A stretch of DNA of 64,000 nt from Pyramidobacter sp. YE332 (GTDB lineage Bacteria; Synergistota; Synergistia; Synergistales; Dethiosulfovibrionaceae): the NCBI RefSeq assembly GCF_033060595.1, contig NZ_CP133038.1, positions 372,001 through 436,000 of the forward strand. Reading direction: 5' to 3'. Each line of letters opens with the position of its first letter. Position 1 is the first letter of the stretch. Positions 53,326 through 62,638 of this stretch are shown in pieces. Under the pieces are notes generated by a model. The model was not told where the DNA came from and did not search any database. It worked only from the letters and a program-made list of their open reading frames with translations. The position numbers and the translations under genes were made by a program.

Positions 53326-53581
53326 GGCGTCTCCTTTGCTATGAGAAAGAATCAAGGGCTTTTTGTTTTTTTGACGATAGATCATCGGCGGCGCTTTGTC
53401 AAACGTTCGCGGCGGAGGCGGACGGCCGTTCGCCGTTCCGGGCGAGTTCTTCCGCGGACGCGCGCGTTGCCGAAATCTCATGCCATGAATTGCGTTTTCA
53501 GCAAAACGCAAATGATTTATTCGGACGCAAAAGAACGATAAACGCGGCGTGTTTCTATAATATTCGCTGCATAAAAATAAC
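53326..53581. other. Divergent promoter region between LysR gene and liv system 2
   Basis: No gene on either strand. It must hold the lysR promoter. A LysR-type T-N11-A operator was looked for but none could be named with confidence by eye. Confidence 0.35.
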
Positions 53582-53610
53582 TTGCTTCGAAAGATAAGTT
53601 ATGTTAAGAT
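53582..53610 (+). promoter_or_regulatory. Promoter of liv system 2
   Basis: TTGCTT (53582-53587), 17-base spacer, TAAGAT (53605-53610), 44 bases before the GTG start of the binding-protein gene. Confidence 0.6.
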
Positions 53611-53653
53611 TCTCGTGTAACAAACTTTATATTTTAAAAATGGAGGTGCCAGC

Positions 53654-54805
53654 GTGAAAAAGTTCCTATCGATTGTTGTGGCAGTTGCGATGTTCGCGTT
53701 CCCGGCGTTCGCCGCGGAGGAAGTGCTGGTCGGCGAGATTTCGACTTCGACGGGCGACTTTGCCGCTTACGGCTTCGCCGAAGTCGAGTCGGTGAAGATC
53801 GCCCTCGAAGAGATCAACGCCGCCGGCGGCGTCAAGGTCGGCGACGCGATGCTGCCGATGCGCGTCATTCAGTACGACTGCCGCACGCGCAACGAAGACA
53901 TGGTCAACGCGGCGCGCCGCCTCGTCAATCAGGACAAGGTCGTCGCCGTCATCGGCCCGAGCGGTTCCGGGCTGTGCATTTCCGCCGCCGCCGTGTTCAA
54001 CCGCGGTCACGTGCCTCACCTCGGCACGCTGCCGACGAACCCGATGGTGACCATGGACGAGCGCGGCAAGGTACGTCCCTACAACTTCCGCATCTGTTTC
54101 CTCGACCCGTATCAGGGCGCCATCCTGGCCACGTTCGCGGTCAAGAACCTGAACCTCATGAAGGCCGCCGTGCTGTACGACGTGTCCAGCGACTACTCGC
54201 AGGGGCTGCGCGAGTTCTTCGTCACCGAGTACAAGAAGATGGGCGGCGAGGTTGTGGCCGACGAAGGGCACCGCGGCGAAGACGTCGATTTCCGCGCCCA
54301 GCTGACCAAGTTCAAGGAAGCCAAGCCCGACATCCTCGTGTTCCCGACGATGGGCAAGTGCACGCCTCTGGCGATCAAACAGGCCCGCGAGATGGGCTTC
54401 ACCTGCCCGATCATCGGCGGCGACGGTTACGGCGACTTCTGGTGGGAGATCGCCGGCGACGCCATGGAAAACACCTACTGGGTCAGCCACGTGGACAAGG
54501 GCGACCCGAAGCTGAAGGGGTTCTTCGACAAGTTCGAGCAGAAGACCGGCACCGAGTGCAAGGAATTCATGAACGCGATGATGGCTTACGACTGCGTGTA
54601 CTGGCTGAAGGACGCCGTCGAACGCGCCGGCAGCCTCGATCCCGAAAAGGTCCGCGACGCTCTCGAGCAGACCAAAGATCTGAAGCTGATGCACTGCACG
54701 CTGACCATGGACGAGTTCCATAACCCCAAGGGCAAGGAAGGCATCATGCTCAAGGCTGAAGGCGGCAAGACGAGCTACTTTGCCACGATCAAGCCCGAAA
54801 TGTAA
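53654..54805 (+). CDS. livK: Branched-chain-type amino acid ABC transporter substrate-binding protein (system 2)
   Basis: 383-residue type I binding protein with signal peptide (MKKFLSIVVAVAMFAFPAFA). The mature part starts EEVLVGEISTSTGDFAAYG; later VIGPSGSGLCISAA near residue 98 and FRICFLDPYQGA. GTG start with an ideal GGAGGTG upstream. Only moderately similar to the system 1 protein, so the ligands probably differ. First gene of the second livKHMGF operon. Confidence 0.94.
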   Translation: MKKFLSIVVAVAMFAFPAFAAEEVLVGEISTSTGDFAAYGFAEVESVKIALEEINAAGGVKVGDAMLPMRVIQYDCRTRNEDMVNAARRLVNQDKVVAVIGPSGSGLCISAAAVFNRGHVPHLGTLPTNPMVTMDERGKVRPYNFRICFLDPYQGAILATFAVKNLNLMKAAVLYDVSSDYSQGLREFFVTEYKKMGGEVVADEGHRGEDVDFRAQLTKFKEAKPDILVFPTMGKCTPLAIKQAREMGFTCPIIGGDGYGDFWWEIAGDAMENTYWVSHVDKGDPKLKGFFDKFEQKTGTECKEFMNAMMAYDCVYWLKDAVERAGSLDPEKVRDALEQTKDLKLMHCTLTMDEFHNPKGKEGIMLKAEGGKTSYFATIKPEM

Positions 54806-54837
54806 AAAGCGTTTTCAAATCCGACGGGTTCACTGCA

Positions 54838-54868
54838 AGGGGCGGCGGCGCAAGGGCCGCCGCCCCTT
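54838..54868 (+). terminator. Intercistronic hairpin between livK and livH (system 2)
   Basis: Stem GGGGCGGCGGC / GCCGCCGCCCC with a short loop, followed by TTCGTC. It matches the position of the GC hairpin in liv system 1 and may limit read-through into the permease genes. Confidence 0.6.
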
Positions 54869-54891
54869 CGTCATGAAAGGGAGGAGTCGTC

Positions 54892-55845
54892 GTGGCAACC
54901 TTTCTGCAACAAGTCGTCAACGGTCTCTCGCTGGGCTCCGTTTACGCGCTGATCGCGGTCGGGTATTCGCTGGTGTACTCGATCCTGCTGTTTTCCAATT
55001 TCGCTCACGGCGGTTTTCTCGTCGTGGGCGGTTACGCGGCCTACGGCATGCTCAACTCCATGGGCATGAATATCTGGATCGCCGGCGCGGGCGCGATCCT
55101 CGCCGCAGGCGTCGTCGCCATCGTCACCGAGCGCATGGCCTACCGGCCGATCCGCGAGCGCACGTCGGCCACGCTTTATTTATTGATCGCCTCGATGGGC
55201 GTTTCCATCGTCATCGAGAACATTTTCGTCGTCACCATCGGCGGCCGTTACCGCGCGCTGCCCGAGGTGTTCCCCTCGCAGCCGATCGTCCTCGCGGCGC
55301 GCGCCGCCGGCGCGGCGGGCGAGTCGGTGATGAGGTTTTTCCCCGGCGCGGCCGAGGGGCTGACGCCGCTGCTGACGATCAGCGCCTTCGATCTGATCTC
55401 GCTGGGCGTGACGGTCGTCTTCCTGCTGCTGCTGCAGATGTTTTTGATGCGCACGCGCTGGGGGCTGGCGATCCGCGCCGCGGCCTGCGACCTGCGCACG
55501 GCGGGGCTGATGGGCGTCAACGTCAATCTGTTGATCGCCATCGTCTTCTTCGTCGCCGGCGCGCTGGCGGCGGTGGGCGGCATCTTCCTGGCGACGCGCT
55601 ACACGCTTTATCCGCAGCTGGGCAACATGATCACCACCAAAGCCTTCGTGGCGGCGGTGATCGGCGGTCTCGGCAGCCTGCCTGGCGCGGTGATCGGCGG
55701 CATCCTGCTGGGGCTGGCGGAAATGCTGACGGCCGGGTTCATCAGCAGCCAGATGCGCGACTTCGTCGTCTTCGCGCTGCTGATCGCGACGCTGATCATC
55801 AAGCCGTCCGGCCTGTTCGGCCGCGACATCCGCGACAAGGTGTAG
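54892..55845 (+). CDS. livH: Branched-chain-type amino acid ABC transporter permease LivH (system 2)
   Basis: 317-residue permease (NGLSLGSVYALIAVGYSLVYSILLFSNFAHGG; VAAVIGGLGSLPGAVIGG near residue 265; KPSGLFGRD at the end). GTG start with GGGAGGAG upstream. Eight or so hydrophobic helices. The next gene begins 13 bases after the stop. Confidence 0.94.
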   Translation: MATFLQQVVNGLSLGSVYALIAVGYSLVYSILLFSNFAHGGFLVVGGYAAYGMLNSMGMNIWIAGAGAILAAGVVAIVTERMAYRPIRERTSATLYLLIASMGVSIVIENIFVVTIGGRYRALPEVFPSQPIVLAARAAGAAGESVMRFFPGAAEGLTPLLTISAFDLISLGVTVVFLLLLQMFLMRTRWGLAIRAAACDLRTAGLMGVNVNLLIAIVFFVAGALAAVGGIFLATRYTLYPQLGNMITTKAFVAAVIGGLGSLPGAVIGGILLGLAEMLTAGFISSQMRDFVVFALLIATLIIKPSGLFGRDIRDKV

Positions 55846-55858
55846 AGGAGGGACCGTC

Positions 55859-56785
55859 ATGAAAAAATCGCTTCTCGGCGCTCTGTCCCTCGCGGCTTTG
55901 GGTGCGGTCCTGGCTTACGTGCCGATGGATTATTACACGGAAGGGATCCTCATGCTGCTGTGCATCAACATGATCGCGGCCATGGGCGTGTCGCTGCTGA
56001 CGGGCTTCACCGGCATCTTCACGCTGGGGCACGCGGCCTACATGGCCATGGGCGCGTACACGGCGGCGATCCTGATCATGAACTACGACGTGGCCTGGCT
56101 CCCGTCCGTGCTCGCCGGCGGCGTGCTGGCCGCGGCGCTGGCCTGGGTCGTCGGCGTGCCGACGATGAAGCTGACGGGCGACTATTACGCCATCGCTTCG
56201 CTGGGATTGTGCGAGGCCATCCGCCTCGTGATCGAGAACTGGCAGTCGGTGACGCGCGGCGCGCGCGGCATTCCCGGCATCGATCCCTACACCACGCGCG
56301 CCGTGGCGGTGTGGTTCTTCGTGGCGCTGGCGCTGTTCATGTTCAACCTGATTTACAGCCGTTGGGGACGCTACTTCCGCGCCTGCCGCGACGACGTCAC
56401 GGCGGCGTCGCTGCTGGGCTTCAACACGCCGAACATCCGCCTCGTCTCGCTGCTGATCTCCGCGTTCTACTGCGGCATCGCCGGCGCGCTGCTGGGCGGC
56501 TACCTCAGCTTCATCCAGCCGGCCATGTTCGACATGATGAAGTCCACCGAACTGACCTCGCTGGTGGTCTTCGGCGGTCTCGGCTCGATGAGCGGCACGC
56601 TGCTGGCGACCGGCATCATCACGCTGATCACCGAACTGTTCCGTCCCATCTCACAGTATCGCATGCTGATCTACGGCGCCGTGCTGGTGATGGTCATGGT
56701 GCTGCGCCCCGACGGCCTGCTGGGCAGCCGCGAGATCTGGGAGTTCCGCCGCGCGCGCGGGACGAAGAAGGAGGAATCGCGATGA
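55859..56785 (+). CDS. livM: Branched-chain-type amino acid ABC transporter permease LivM (system 2)
   Basis: 308-residue permease: LLTGFTGIFTLGHAAYMAMGAYTAA near residue 40, TGDYYAIASLGLCEAIRLV near residue 105 and a C-terminal RPDGLLGSREIW. It is shorter than the system 1 LivM (370 residues), mainly at the N-terminus. Its stop overlaps the livG ATG as ATGA. Confidence 0.94.
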   Translation: MKKSLLGALSLAALGAVLAYVPMDYYTEGILMLLCINMIAAMGVSLLTGFTGIFTLGHAAYMAMGAYTAAILIMNYDVAWLPSVLAGGVLAAALAWVVGVPTMKLTGDYYAIASLGLCEAIRLVIENWQSVTRGARGIPGIDPYTTRAVAVWFFVALALFMFNLIYSRWGRYFRACRDDVTAASLLGFNTPNIRLVSLLISAFYCGIAGALLGGYLSFIQPAMFDMMKSTELTSLVVFGGLGSMSGTLLATGIITLITELFRPISQYRMLIYGAVLVMVMVLRPDGLLGSREIWEFRRARGTKKEESR

Positions 56786-57561
56786 ACGCGCCCATCCTTG
56801 AGATCCTCAACATCAACAAGTCGTTCGGCGGCGTGCACGCCGTCAAGGACGTCAGCTTCAAGATCGAGCAGGGCGAGCTGATGGGGCTGATCGGTCCCAA
56901 CGGCGCGGGTAAGACGACGGTCTTCAACCTGATCACCAACGTCTATCCGATCGACTCCGGCGACATCATCTTCGACGGTCTCAGCACGATCCGCCTCAAG
57001 TCCTATCAGGTGATCCGCCGCGGCATCGCCCGTACCTTCCAGAACCTGCGCCTGTTCGGCAAGTCCACCGTGCTCGACAACGTCATGACCGCCGCTCAGG
57101 TGCATCATACCTACGGTTTTATCGAGTCCATCACTCATCTGGGGCGCTGGCGCAGCTGCGAGGAGATCACGCGTCGCCGCAGCATGGAGTTCCTCGAGCG
57201 CGTCGGGCTGGCCGATCGCGCCGCTCAGACGGCCGGCACGCTGCCCTACGGCATGCAGCGCCGCCTCGAGATCGCCCGCGCTCTGGCGCTGGAGCCGATC
57301 CTGCTGTTGCTCGACGAGCCGGCCGCGGGCATGAACCCCGAAGAAGTGGCCGACCTGAACAAACTGATCACGGGCATCCACCGCGACCTGGAACTGACCA
57401 TCCTCGTGATCGAGCACCACATGGACCTGATCATGCAGATCTGCCCGCACATCGTCTGCGTGAACTTCGGCGCCAAGATCGCCGAGGGCGGCCCCGACGA
57501 CATCCGCAAAAATCCCGAGGTGCTCAAAGCCTATCTGGGCGACGACGAGGAGGCGATCTGA
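56782..57561 (+). CDS. livG: Branched-chain-type amino acid ABC transporter ATP-binding protein LivG (system 2)
   Basis: 259-residue ABC ATPase. Walker A GPNGAGKTT near residue 40, GIARTFQNLRLFG, TLPYGMQRRLEIARALA as signature, LLLDEPAAGMNPEE and VIEHHMDLIMQICPH. Start at 56782, overlapping the livM stop. The next gene starts at the base after its stop. Confidence 0.95.
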   Translation: MNAPILEILNINKSFGGVHAVKDVSFKIEQGELMGLIGPNGAGKTTVFNLITNVYPIDSGDIIFDGLSTIRLKSYQVIRRGIARTFQNLRLFGKSTVLDNVMTAAQVHHTYGFIESITHLGRWRSCEEITRRRSMEFLERVGLADRAAQTAGTLPYGMQRRLEIARALALEPILLLLDEPAAGMNPEEVADLNKLITGIHRDLELTILVIEHHMDLIMQICPHIVCVNFGAKIAEGGPDDIRKNPEVLKAYLGDDEEAI

Positions 57562-58284
57562 ATGGCCGGACTGCTCGAAGTGAAAGAACTCTGCGTCAGC
57601 TACGGCGCGATCCGCGCGCTCGACAGCGTGTCGCTGTCCATCCCCGCCGGCGAGATCGTTTCCGTCATCGGCGCCAACGGCGCGGGCAAGTCCACGCTGA
57701 TGAGCGCCGTCATGGGACAGGTGCCGTACCATTCCGGCGAGATCGAGTTCGAAGGCAAGCCGCTGCCGCGCCGCTCGTTTCAGGTCGTCAAGGCGGGCAT
57801 TTCGCTTTCGCCGGAAGGGCGCCGCATCTTCGCGCCGCTGACCGTGCTGGAAAATTTGCAAATCGGCGCGTTCCCCCGCAGCGGCGGCGATTCCGAAAAA
57901 GCGGTCAAAGAAGACATGGACTGGGTGTTCTCGCTGTTCCCGCGCCTCGAGGAACGCATTAACCAGTACGCCGGCACGCTCTCCGGCGGCGAGCAGCAGA
58001 TGCTCGCCGTGGCCCGGGCGCTGATGTCCAAACCGCGGCTGCTGCTGCTCGACGAGCCGTCGCTGGGGCTGGCTCCCGTGATTATCAGAGACATCTTCCG
58101 CGAGCTGCGCCGCATCAACGAAAAAGGGCTCACCATCCTGCTCGTCGAGCAGAACGCCCGGCAGGCGCTGCTGCTCTCGCAGCACGCCTTCGTGCTCCAG
58201 ACCGGCCGCATCGTCAAACAGGGCCCGTCGCGCGACCTGCTCGCCGATCCCGAGATCGCCGCGGCCTATCTGGGCGGCAAATAA
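57562..58284 (+). CDS. livF: Branched-chain-type amino acid ABC transporter ATP-binding protein LivF (system 2)
   Basis: 240-residue ABC ATPase with Walker A GANGAGKST near residue 38, LSGGEQQMLAVARALM, LLLDEPSLGLAPV and LVEQNARQALLLSQHAFVLQ. Directly abuts livG. Last gene of the operon, followed by a strong terminator. Confidence 0.95.
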   Translation: MAGLLEVKELCVSYGAIRALDSVSLSIPAGEIVSVIGANGAGKSTLMSAVMGQVPYHSGEIEFEGKPLPRRSFQVVKAGISLSPEGRRIFAPLTVLENLQIGAFPRSGGDSEKAVKEDMDWVFSLFPRLEERINQYAGTLSGGEQQMLAVARALMSKPRLLLLDEPSLGLAPVIIRDIFRELRRINEKGLTILLVEQNARQALLLSQHAFVLQTGRIVKQGPSRDLLADPEIAAAYLGGK

Positions 58285-58308
58285 CGTTCTGCCCCTCGTG
58301 AAAATACG

Positions 58309-58354
58309 AAAACTCGCAACGGTCTCTTTTTGGGGAACCGTTGCGAGTTTTTTA
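58309..58354 (+). terminator. Terminator after liv system 2
   Basis: Arms AAAACTCGCAACGGT / ACCGTTGCGAGTTTT with six Ts after the distal arm. Confidence 0.88.
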
Positions 58355-58407
58355 TGAACTTTATCGAGCGAGCGTCTGGGGATTCACTGCGGAAAAAGAA
58401 GCCTAGT

Positions 58408-58436
58408 AAACGATCGGCGCTGCCGGTCGTTTTTTA
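58408..58436 (+). terminator. Second hairpin terminator
   Basis: AACGATCGGC / GCCGGTCGTT stem with a 3-base loop followed by T6, about 50 bases beyond the main liv terminator. Probably a backup terminator or a relic of a lost gene end. Confidence 0.65.
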
Positions 58437-58700
58437 AGTTTGCGATTTCGGGCCGCAGAGTCTTAAGATTGGTGATTCTATAGGCGCACTGGCCAATCTC
58501 TTTGGATAAAAATCAGGATTTATAATGTTCGACGGAGTTTTTGCAGATTTGAATATAATATTATCTAATTGGTTTTATATGGGTTTTACAGTCAGATATT
58601 ATTGTAAAATATATAGCTAATAAGTTGACATTATTAAAATTAATATTATAATGATAGTCGGTAGTAAAAATTAGAGAGTGCGAATTGGAGAATGGTGAAA
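58437..58700. other. AT-rich leader of the dipeptide ABC operon
   Basis: About 260 bases, markedly AT-rich from 58540, with several TATAAT-like strings (for example near 58555 and 58640). A promoter for the dpp operon must be here, but multiple candidates make it impossible to pick one by eye. No coding frame. Confidence 0.4.
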
Positions 58701-59648
58701 ATGTCAAAATACATCGTCAGGCGTCTTTTAACGCTGATACCGGTCATCGTCGGCGTGACCTTTATTGTGTTCTTCATTCTGAACCTTTCTCCCGGAGACC
58801 CGGCGGCCATCATTCTGGGCGAGCAGGCCACGGAGGAAGCGCTCGCCATGAAGCGGGAAGAGCTGCATCTGAACGATCCGCTTCTCAAGCGCTATGGACG
58901 CTACATGTGGGATATGCTCCACGGCGACCTGGGCCTTTCCTACAAGAACAGCATCAGCGTCTGGGATCAGGTGATCGGGCGGTTCCCCAACACCTGCGTC
59001 CTGGCGGTGGCGGGAATTATGGTGGCGCTGCTGATCGGCATACCGGTCGGCATCATCTCGGCGAAAAAACAATATTCGATCATAGACAACGTGTCCATGG
59101 TTTTCGCGTTGATCGGCGTCGCCATGCCGAACTTCTGGTTTGGACTTTTGGCCGTTATCGTCTTCTCGCTGACGCTCGGCTGGCTGCCCTCTCAGGGGAT
59201 GGGGGAAGGGCTGGTCCCCCTGCTGCGAAGCATCGTCCTTCCCGCGCTGACGTTGGGGACGGGCTGCGCGGCGACCGTGACGCGGATGACCCGTTCTTCC
59301 ATGCTCGAAGTGATCCGGCAGGACTATATCAGCACGGCGCGGGCGAAGGGACTGGATGAAAAGACGATCACCCGCCGTCATATGCTGAGAAACGCGCTTA
59401 TCCCCATCATTACGGCCACCGGCCTGCAGTTCGGCAGCCTTTTGGGCGGCGCGATGCTGACGGAGACGATCTTCTCCTGGCCGGGGCTGGGACGGTTGAT
59501 GGTGGACGCGATCAAGTCGAAGGACATCCCGCTCGTTTTGGGATCCATCATTTTCATGGCGACGACTTTCTCGATCGTCAATCTCGTTGTGGACATCATT
59601 TATGCCTTTGTCGACCCGAGGATCAAGTCCCAGTACAGGGGAAAGTAG
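58701..59648 (+). CDS. dppB: Dipeptide/oligopeptide ABC transporter permease (DppB/OppB type)
   Basis: 315-residue permease: KYIVRRLLTLIPVIVGVTFIVF N-terminus, LSPGDPAAIILGEQA near residue 30, the EAA-type loop YISTARAKGLDEKTI and C-terminal DPRIKSQYRGK. Start chosen at ATG 58701, which has GGAG 10 bases before; ATG 58692 is only one base from that site. Paralogue of the oppB gene at 16.5 kb but distinct. First gene of the second peptide operon. Confidence 0.93.
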   Translation: MSKYIVRRLLTLIPVIVGVTFIVFFILNLSPGDPAAIILGEQATEEALAMKREELHLNDPLLKRYGRYMWDMLHGDLGLSYKNSISVWDQVIGRFPNTCVLAVAGIMVALLIGIPVGIISAKKQYSIIDNVSMVFALIGVAMPNFWFGLLAVIVFSLTLGWLPSQGMGEGLVPLLRSIVLPALTLGTGCAATVTRMTRSSMLEVIRQDYISTARAKGLDEKTITRRHMLRNALIPIITATGLQFGSLLGGAMLTETIFSWPGLGRLMVDAIKSKDIPLVLGSIIFMATTFSIVNLVVDIIYAFVDPRIKSQYRGK

Positions 59649-59658
59649 GCGAATTTTT

Positions 59659-60575
59659 ATGGAGAAAAACGGGGAAAATATCCGGCTCCGTTCAGACGGA
59701 CCGGCAAAAGAACGTTCTTTGTGGCAGGAAGCGTGGCGGCGTTTCAAAAAGAACCGGATGGCGATGGCGGGGCTCTACTTCATTCTTTTTCTGGTGCTGA
59801 CGTCCGTCGCCACGACGGCGGTGGACGTAGCGACGAACGGGGATTTTTATAACCGCAACGTGATAAAGCAGTCTCTGCGGCTGCGTCTTCAGAAGCCCAG
59901 CCTGCGGCACCCGTTTGGGCTCGACGAATTCGGGCGGGACATGCTTTTGAGGATGCTGTGGGGAACCCGCTATTCTCTTTTTATGGGAACGCTGGCGATC
60001 CTGTTTTCCAGCGTCGTCGGCGGGGCTCTGGGGCGGTCGCCGGATATTATGGCAAGGCGTTGGACAACGCGCTGATGCGGTTTATGGATATTCTGCTGGC
60101 GATCCCTTCGATGCTGCTGGCCATCGCCATCGTGGCCGCGCTGGGGACCAGTCTCACGAACGTTCTGATCGCCATCGGCGTGGCTTACGTCCCCGTTTTC
60201 GCGAGAACGGTGCGGGCTTCCGTGCTGATGGTGAAGGAACAGGAATTCATCGAGGCGGCGCGGAGCATCGGCTGCAACGACTTCACGATCATCTTTCAGT
60301 ACATCGTGCCCAATTCTCTGGCGCCGACGATCGTCCAGGTGACGTTGGGGATCGCCGGGGCGATTCTCTCTATCGCCGGGCTTTCCTTCCTCGGTCTGGG
60401 GATCCAGCCGCCCACGCCGGAATGGGGGGCGATGCTTTCCAACGCGAGGACGTACATCCGGGACGCATGGCACATCACGATCATTCCCGGGATGGGCATC
60501 ATGCTGACGATCCTCGCCCTCAACCTTATGGGCGACGGGCTGCGTGACGCGCTTGACCCCAGACTGAAAAACTAG
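59659..60575 (+). pseudogene. dppC: Dipeptide/oligopeptide ABC transporter permease (DppC/OppC type), frameshifted
   Basis: Reads as an intact ~305-residue DppC only with one frame change. The 5' part gives the N-terminal helix, HPFGLDEFGRDMLLRML and SSVVGGALG; the 3' part, in another frame, gives VAGYYGKALDNALMRFMDILLAIP, the EAA loop EFIEAARSIGCND and C-terminal GDGLRDALDPRLKN. The break is in the G-run at 60030-60033; a fifth G would restore GALGAVAGYYG. An OppC-type permease is essential for the transporter, so a real frameshift would make the operon non-functional. Sequencing undercall is likely. Confidence 0.88.
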
Positions 60576-60605
60576 AAGAAGCTTTTGAGGAAAGGCGGGG
60601 AAGAC

Positions 60606-61604
60606 ATGCCGGGCAGTTTGCTGGAAGTGAAAAATCTGCGCATTCATTATTCAACGGACGAGGGCGTCGTGCGAGCGTTGAACGGAGCTTCCATCACGAT
60701 CGAAGAGGGGAAAACGCTGGGGCTGGTCGGCGAAACGGGAGCGGGGAAAAGCACGCTGGCGCGGGGAATTCTGCGTCTGGTTCCCGATCCGCCCGGAAAA
60801 ATCATCGACGGCGAGATTCTGTTCGAAGGAAGGGATCTTCTCGCTCTTTCCGAAGAGGAAATGATGAAGGTTCGCGGCAGAGACATCTCGATGATCTTTC
60901 AGGACCCGATGACGTCGCTGAACCCCGTTCTGACGGTCGGCGACCAGATTCTCGAAGTGATCGAAACGCACCATCGCGAGATGGCGCGCGAAGAGGCGAA
61001 GAAAAAGGCCGAAGAGATGCTGGAAATGGTCGGCATCGCCAGGGGGCGGTACGGCGATTATCCGCACCAGTTTTCCGGCGGCATGAAGCAGCGCGTGGTT
61101 ATCGCCATCGCGCTGGCGTGCCGGCCGAAGCTGCTGATCGCCGACGAGCCGACAACGGCGCTTGACGTCACGATCCAGGCGCAGATTCTCGACATGATCA
61201 ATCAACTCAAAAGGCGGGACAACACTTCGATGCTGCTCATTACCCACGATCTGGGCGTGGTGGCCCAGAACTGCGACGAGGTCGCCATCGTCTACGCGGG
61301 CGAGATCGTTGAAGTGGGAAATATAAAGGACGTGTACCGCAAAAAGCTTCATCCGTATACGAACGGGCTTTTCGGTTCGGTCCCTTCGCTCTCTTCGACG
61401 GAAAGGCGGCTCCGCGCGATCGACGGCATGATGCCGGATCCCACGAGGCTCCCCGGCGGCTGCAAGTTTTACGAAAGATGTCCCCGCGCCGCTGAAAGGT
61501 GCCGCCGCGGACTTCCCGAGCTGGTCGAGTACGGGCCGGGGCATAAAGTCCGCTGCTTCGAATATTGCGGGAAGGGAGGGACGGGGCTTGGCGGAGACGA
61601 ATGA
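60606..61604 (+). CDS. dppD: Dipeptide/oligopeptide ABC transporter ATP-binding protein (DppD/OppD type)
   Basis: 332-residue ABC ATPase with Walker [10 protein letters not shown] near residue 42, [29 protein letters not shown] and the C-terminal cysteine motif [17 protein letters not shown] 60606 follows GGCGGGGAAGAC. Its last 17 bases overlap the next gene. Confidence 0.95.
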   Translation: MPGSLLEVKNLRIHYSTDEGVVRALNGASITIEEGKTLGLVGETGAGKSTLARGILRLVPDPPGKIIDGEILFEGRDLLALSEEEMMKVRGRDISMIFQDPMTSLNPVLTVGDQILEVIETHHREMAREEAKKKAEEMLEMVGIARGRYGDYPHQFSGGMKQRVVIAIALACRPKLLIADEPTTALDVTIQAQILDMINQLKRRDNTSMLLITHDLGVVAQNCDEVAIVYAGEIVEVGNIKDVYRKKLHPYTNGLFGSVPSLSSTERRLRAIDGMMPDPTRLPGGCKFYERCPRAAERCRRGLPELVEYGPGHKVRCFEYCGKGGTGLGGDE

Positions 61605-62550
61605 GATTTTGCGGGTCGAGCATCTCAAAAAATATTTTGACACACCTGCGGGAACGCTCCACGCGGTAGATGACATCACGTTCTCTCTCAACCGGGGCAA
61701 GACGCTAGGCGTGGTCGGCGAATCCGGCTGCGGCAAGTCGACGATGGGGCGGGCGATCCTGAGGCTGCACGAGCCGACGTCCGGCTCCGTCCGTTTCGAG
61801 GGGGAGGATATCCTCGCTTACGGCAAAAAACGGCTGAAAGCTCTCAGAAAAGACATGCAGATCATCTTTCAGGATCCGTTCGCTTCCCTCAACCCGCGCA
61901 TGACCGTCGCGGAAGCGATCGCCGCGCCGCTTGTCGTGCAGAATGTCTACAGCCGCAGGGACAAAAAAGGCCTTCGCAAAAAGGTCGCCGAGTTCATGGA
62001 TCTCGTCGGCTTGGCTCCGAGGCTGGTCAACACGTATCCGCACGAGCTGGACGGCGGGCGGCGGCAGCGAATCGGCATCGCGCGGGCGCTGGCGCTGAAT
62101 CCCAAGTTCGTCGTCTGCGACGAGCCGGTGTCCGCGCTGGACGTTTCCATCCAGGCTCAGATTTTGAACCTCATGCAGGATCTGCAGGACCGGCTGGGGC
62201 TGACGTACCTGTTCATCACCCACGATCTTTCCGTGGTGAAGTTTTTTTCCGACGACATTATCGTGATGTATCTGGGGCAGATGGTGGAAAAGGCGCCTTC
62301 CGACCTGCTTTTCAAAAATCCGTTGCATCCTTATACGAAAGCGCTGCTTTCGGCGATCCCTGTCGCCGATCCCGATCTGCCCATGCAGAGGATTGCCTTG
62401 TCGGGAGAGATTTCTTCGCCTGTCAATCCGCCGAAGGGCTGCCGCTTCGCCAAACGCTGTCCGTATGCCGAAGCCGCTTGTACGTCTGGAGATCTGACGC
62501 TGGCGGAAGTCGAAGCGAATCATTTCGTTAGCTGCGTTAAAGTTGAGTAA
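61588..62550 (+). CDS. dppF: Dipeptide/oligopeptide ABC transporter ATP-binding protein (DppF/OppF type)
   Basis: 320-residue ABC ATPase: Walker [10 protein letters not shown] near residue 51, [31 protein letters not shown] and CRFAKRCPYAEAAC. It starts at TTG 61588, overlapping dppD by 17 bases with GGGAGGG upstream; no suitable in-frame ATG lies near the family N-terminus. The GGCTTT/AAAGCC hairpin at about 62579-62594 separates it from the binding-protein gene. Confidence 0.93.
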   Translation: MAETNEILRVEHLKKYFDTPAGTLHAVDDITFSLNRGKTLGVVGESGCGKSTMGRAILRLHEPTSGSVRFEGEDILAYGKKRLKALRKDMQIIFQDPFASLNPRMTVAEAIAAPLVVQNVYSRRDKKGLRKKVAEFMDLVGLAPRLVNTYPHELDGGRRQRIGIARALALNPKFVVCDEPVSALDVSIQAQILNLMQDLQDRLGLTYLFITHDLSVVKFFSDDIIVMYLGQMVEKAPSDLLFKNPLHPYTKALLSAIPVADPDLPMQRIALSGEISSPVNPPKGCRFAKRCPYAEAACTSGDLTLAEVEANHFVSCVKVE

Positions 62551-62638
62551 CATTTTCATTCAGGTTAAAGGCCGTATCGGCTTTTAATAAAGCCGTCAGC
62601 CATAAGGTCCGGCTTAAAAATGAAAGGGGACGAAAAGA

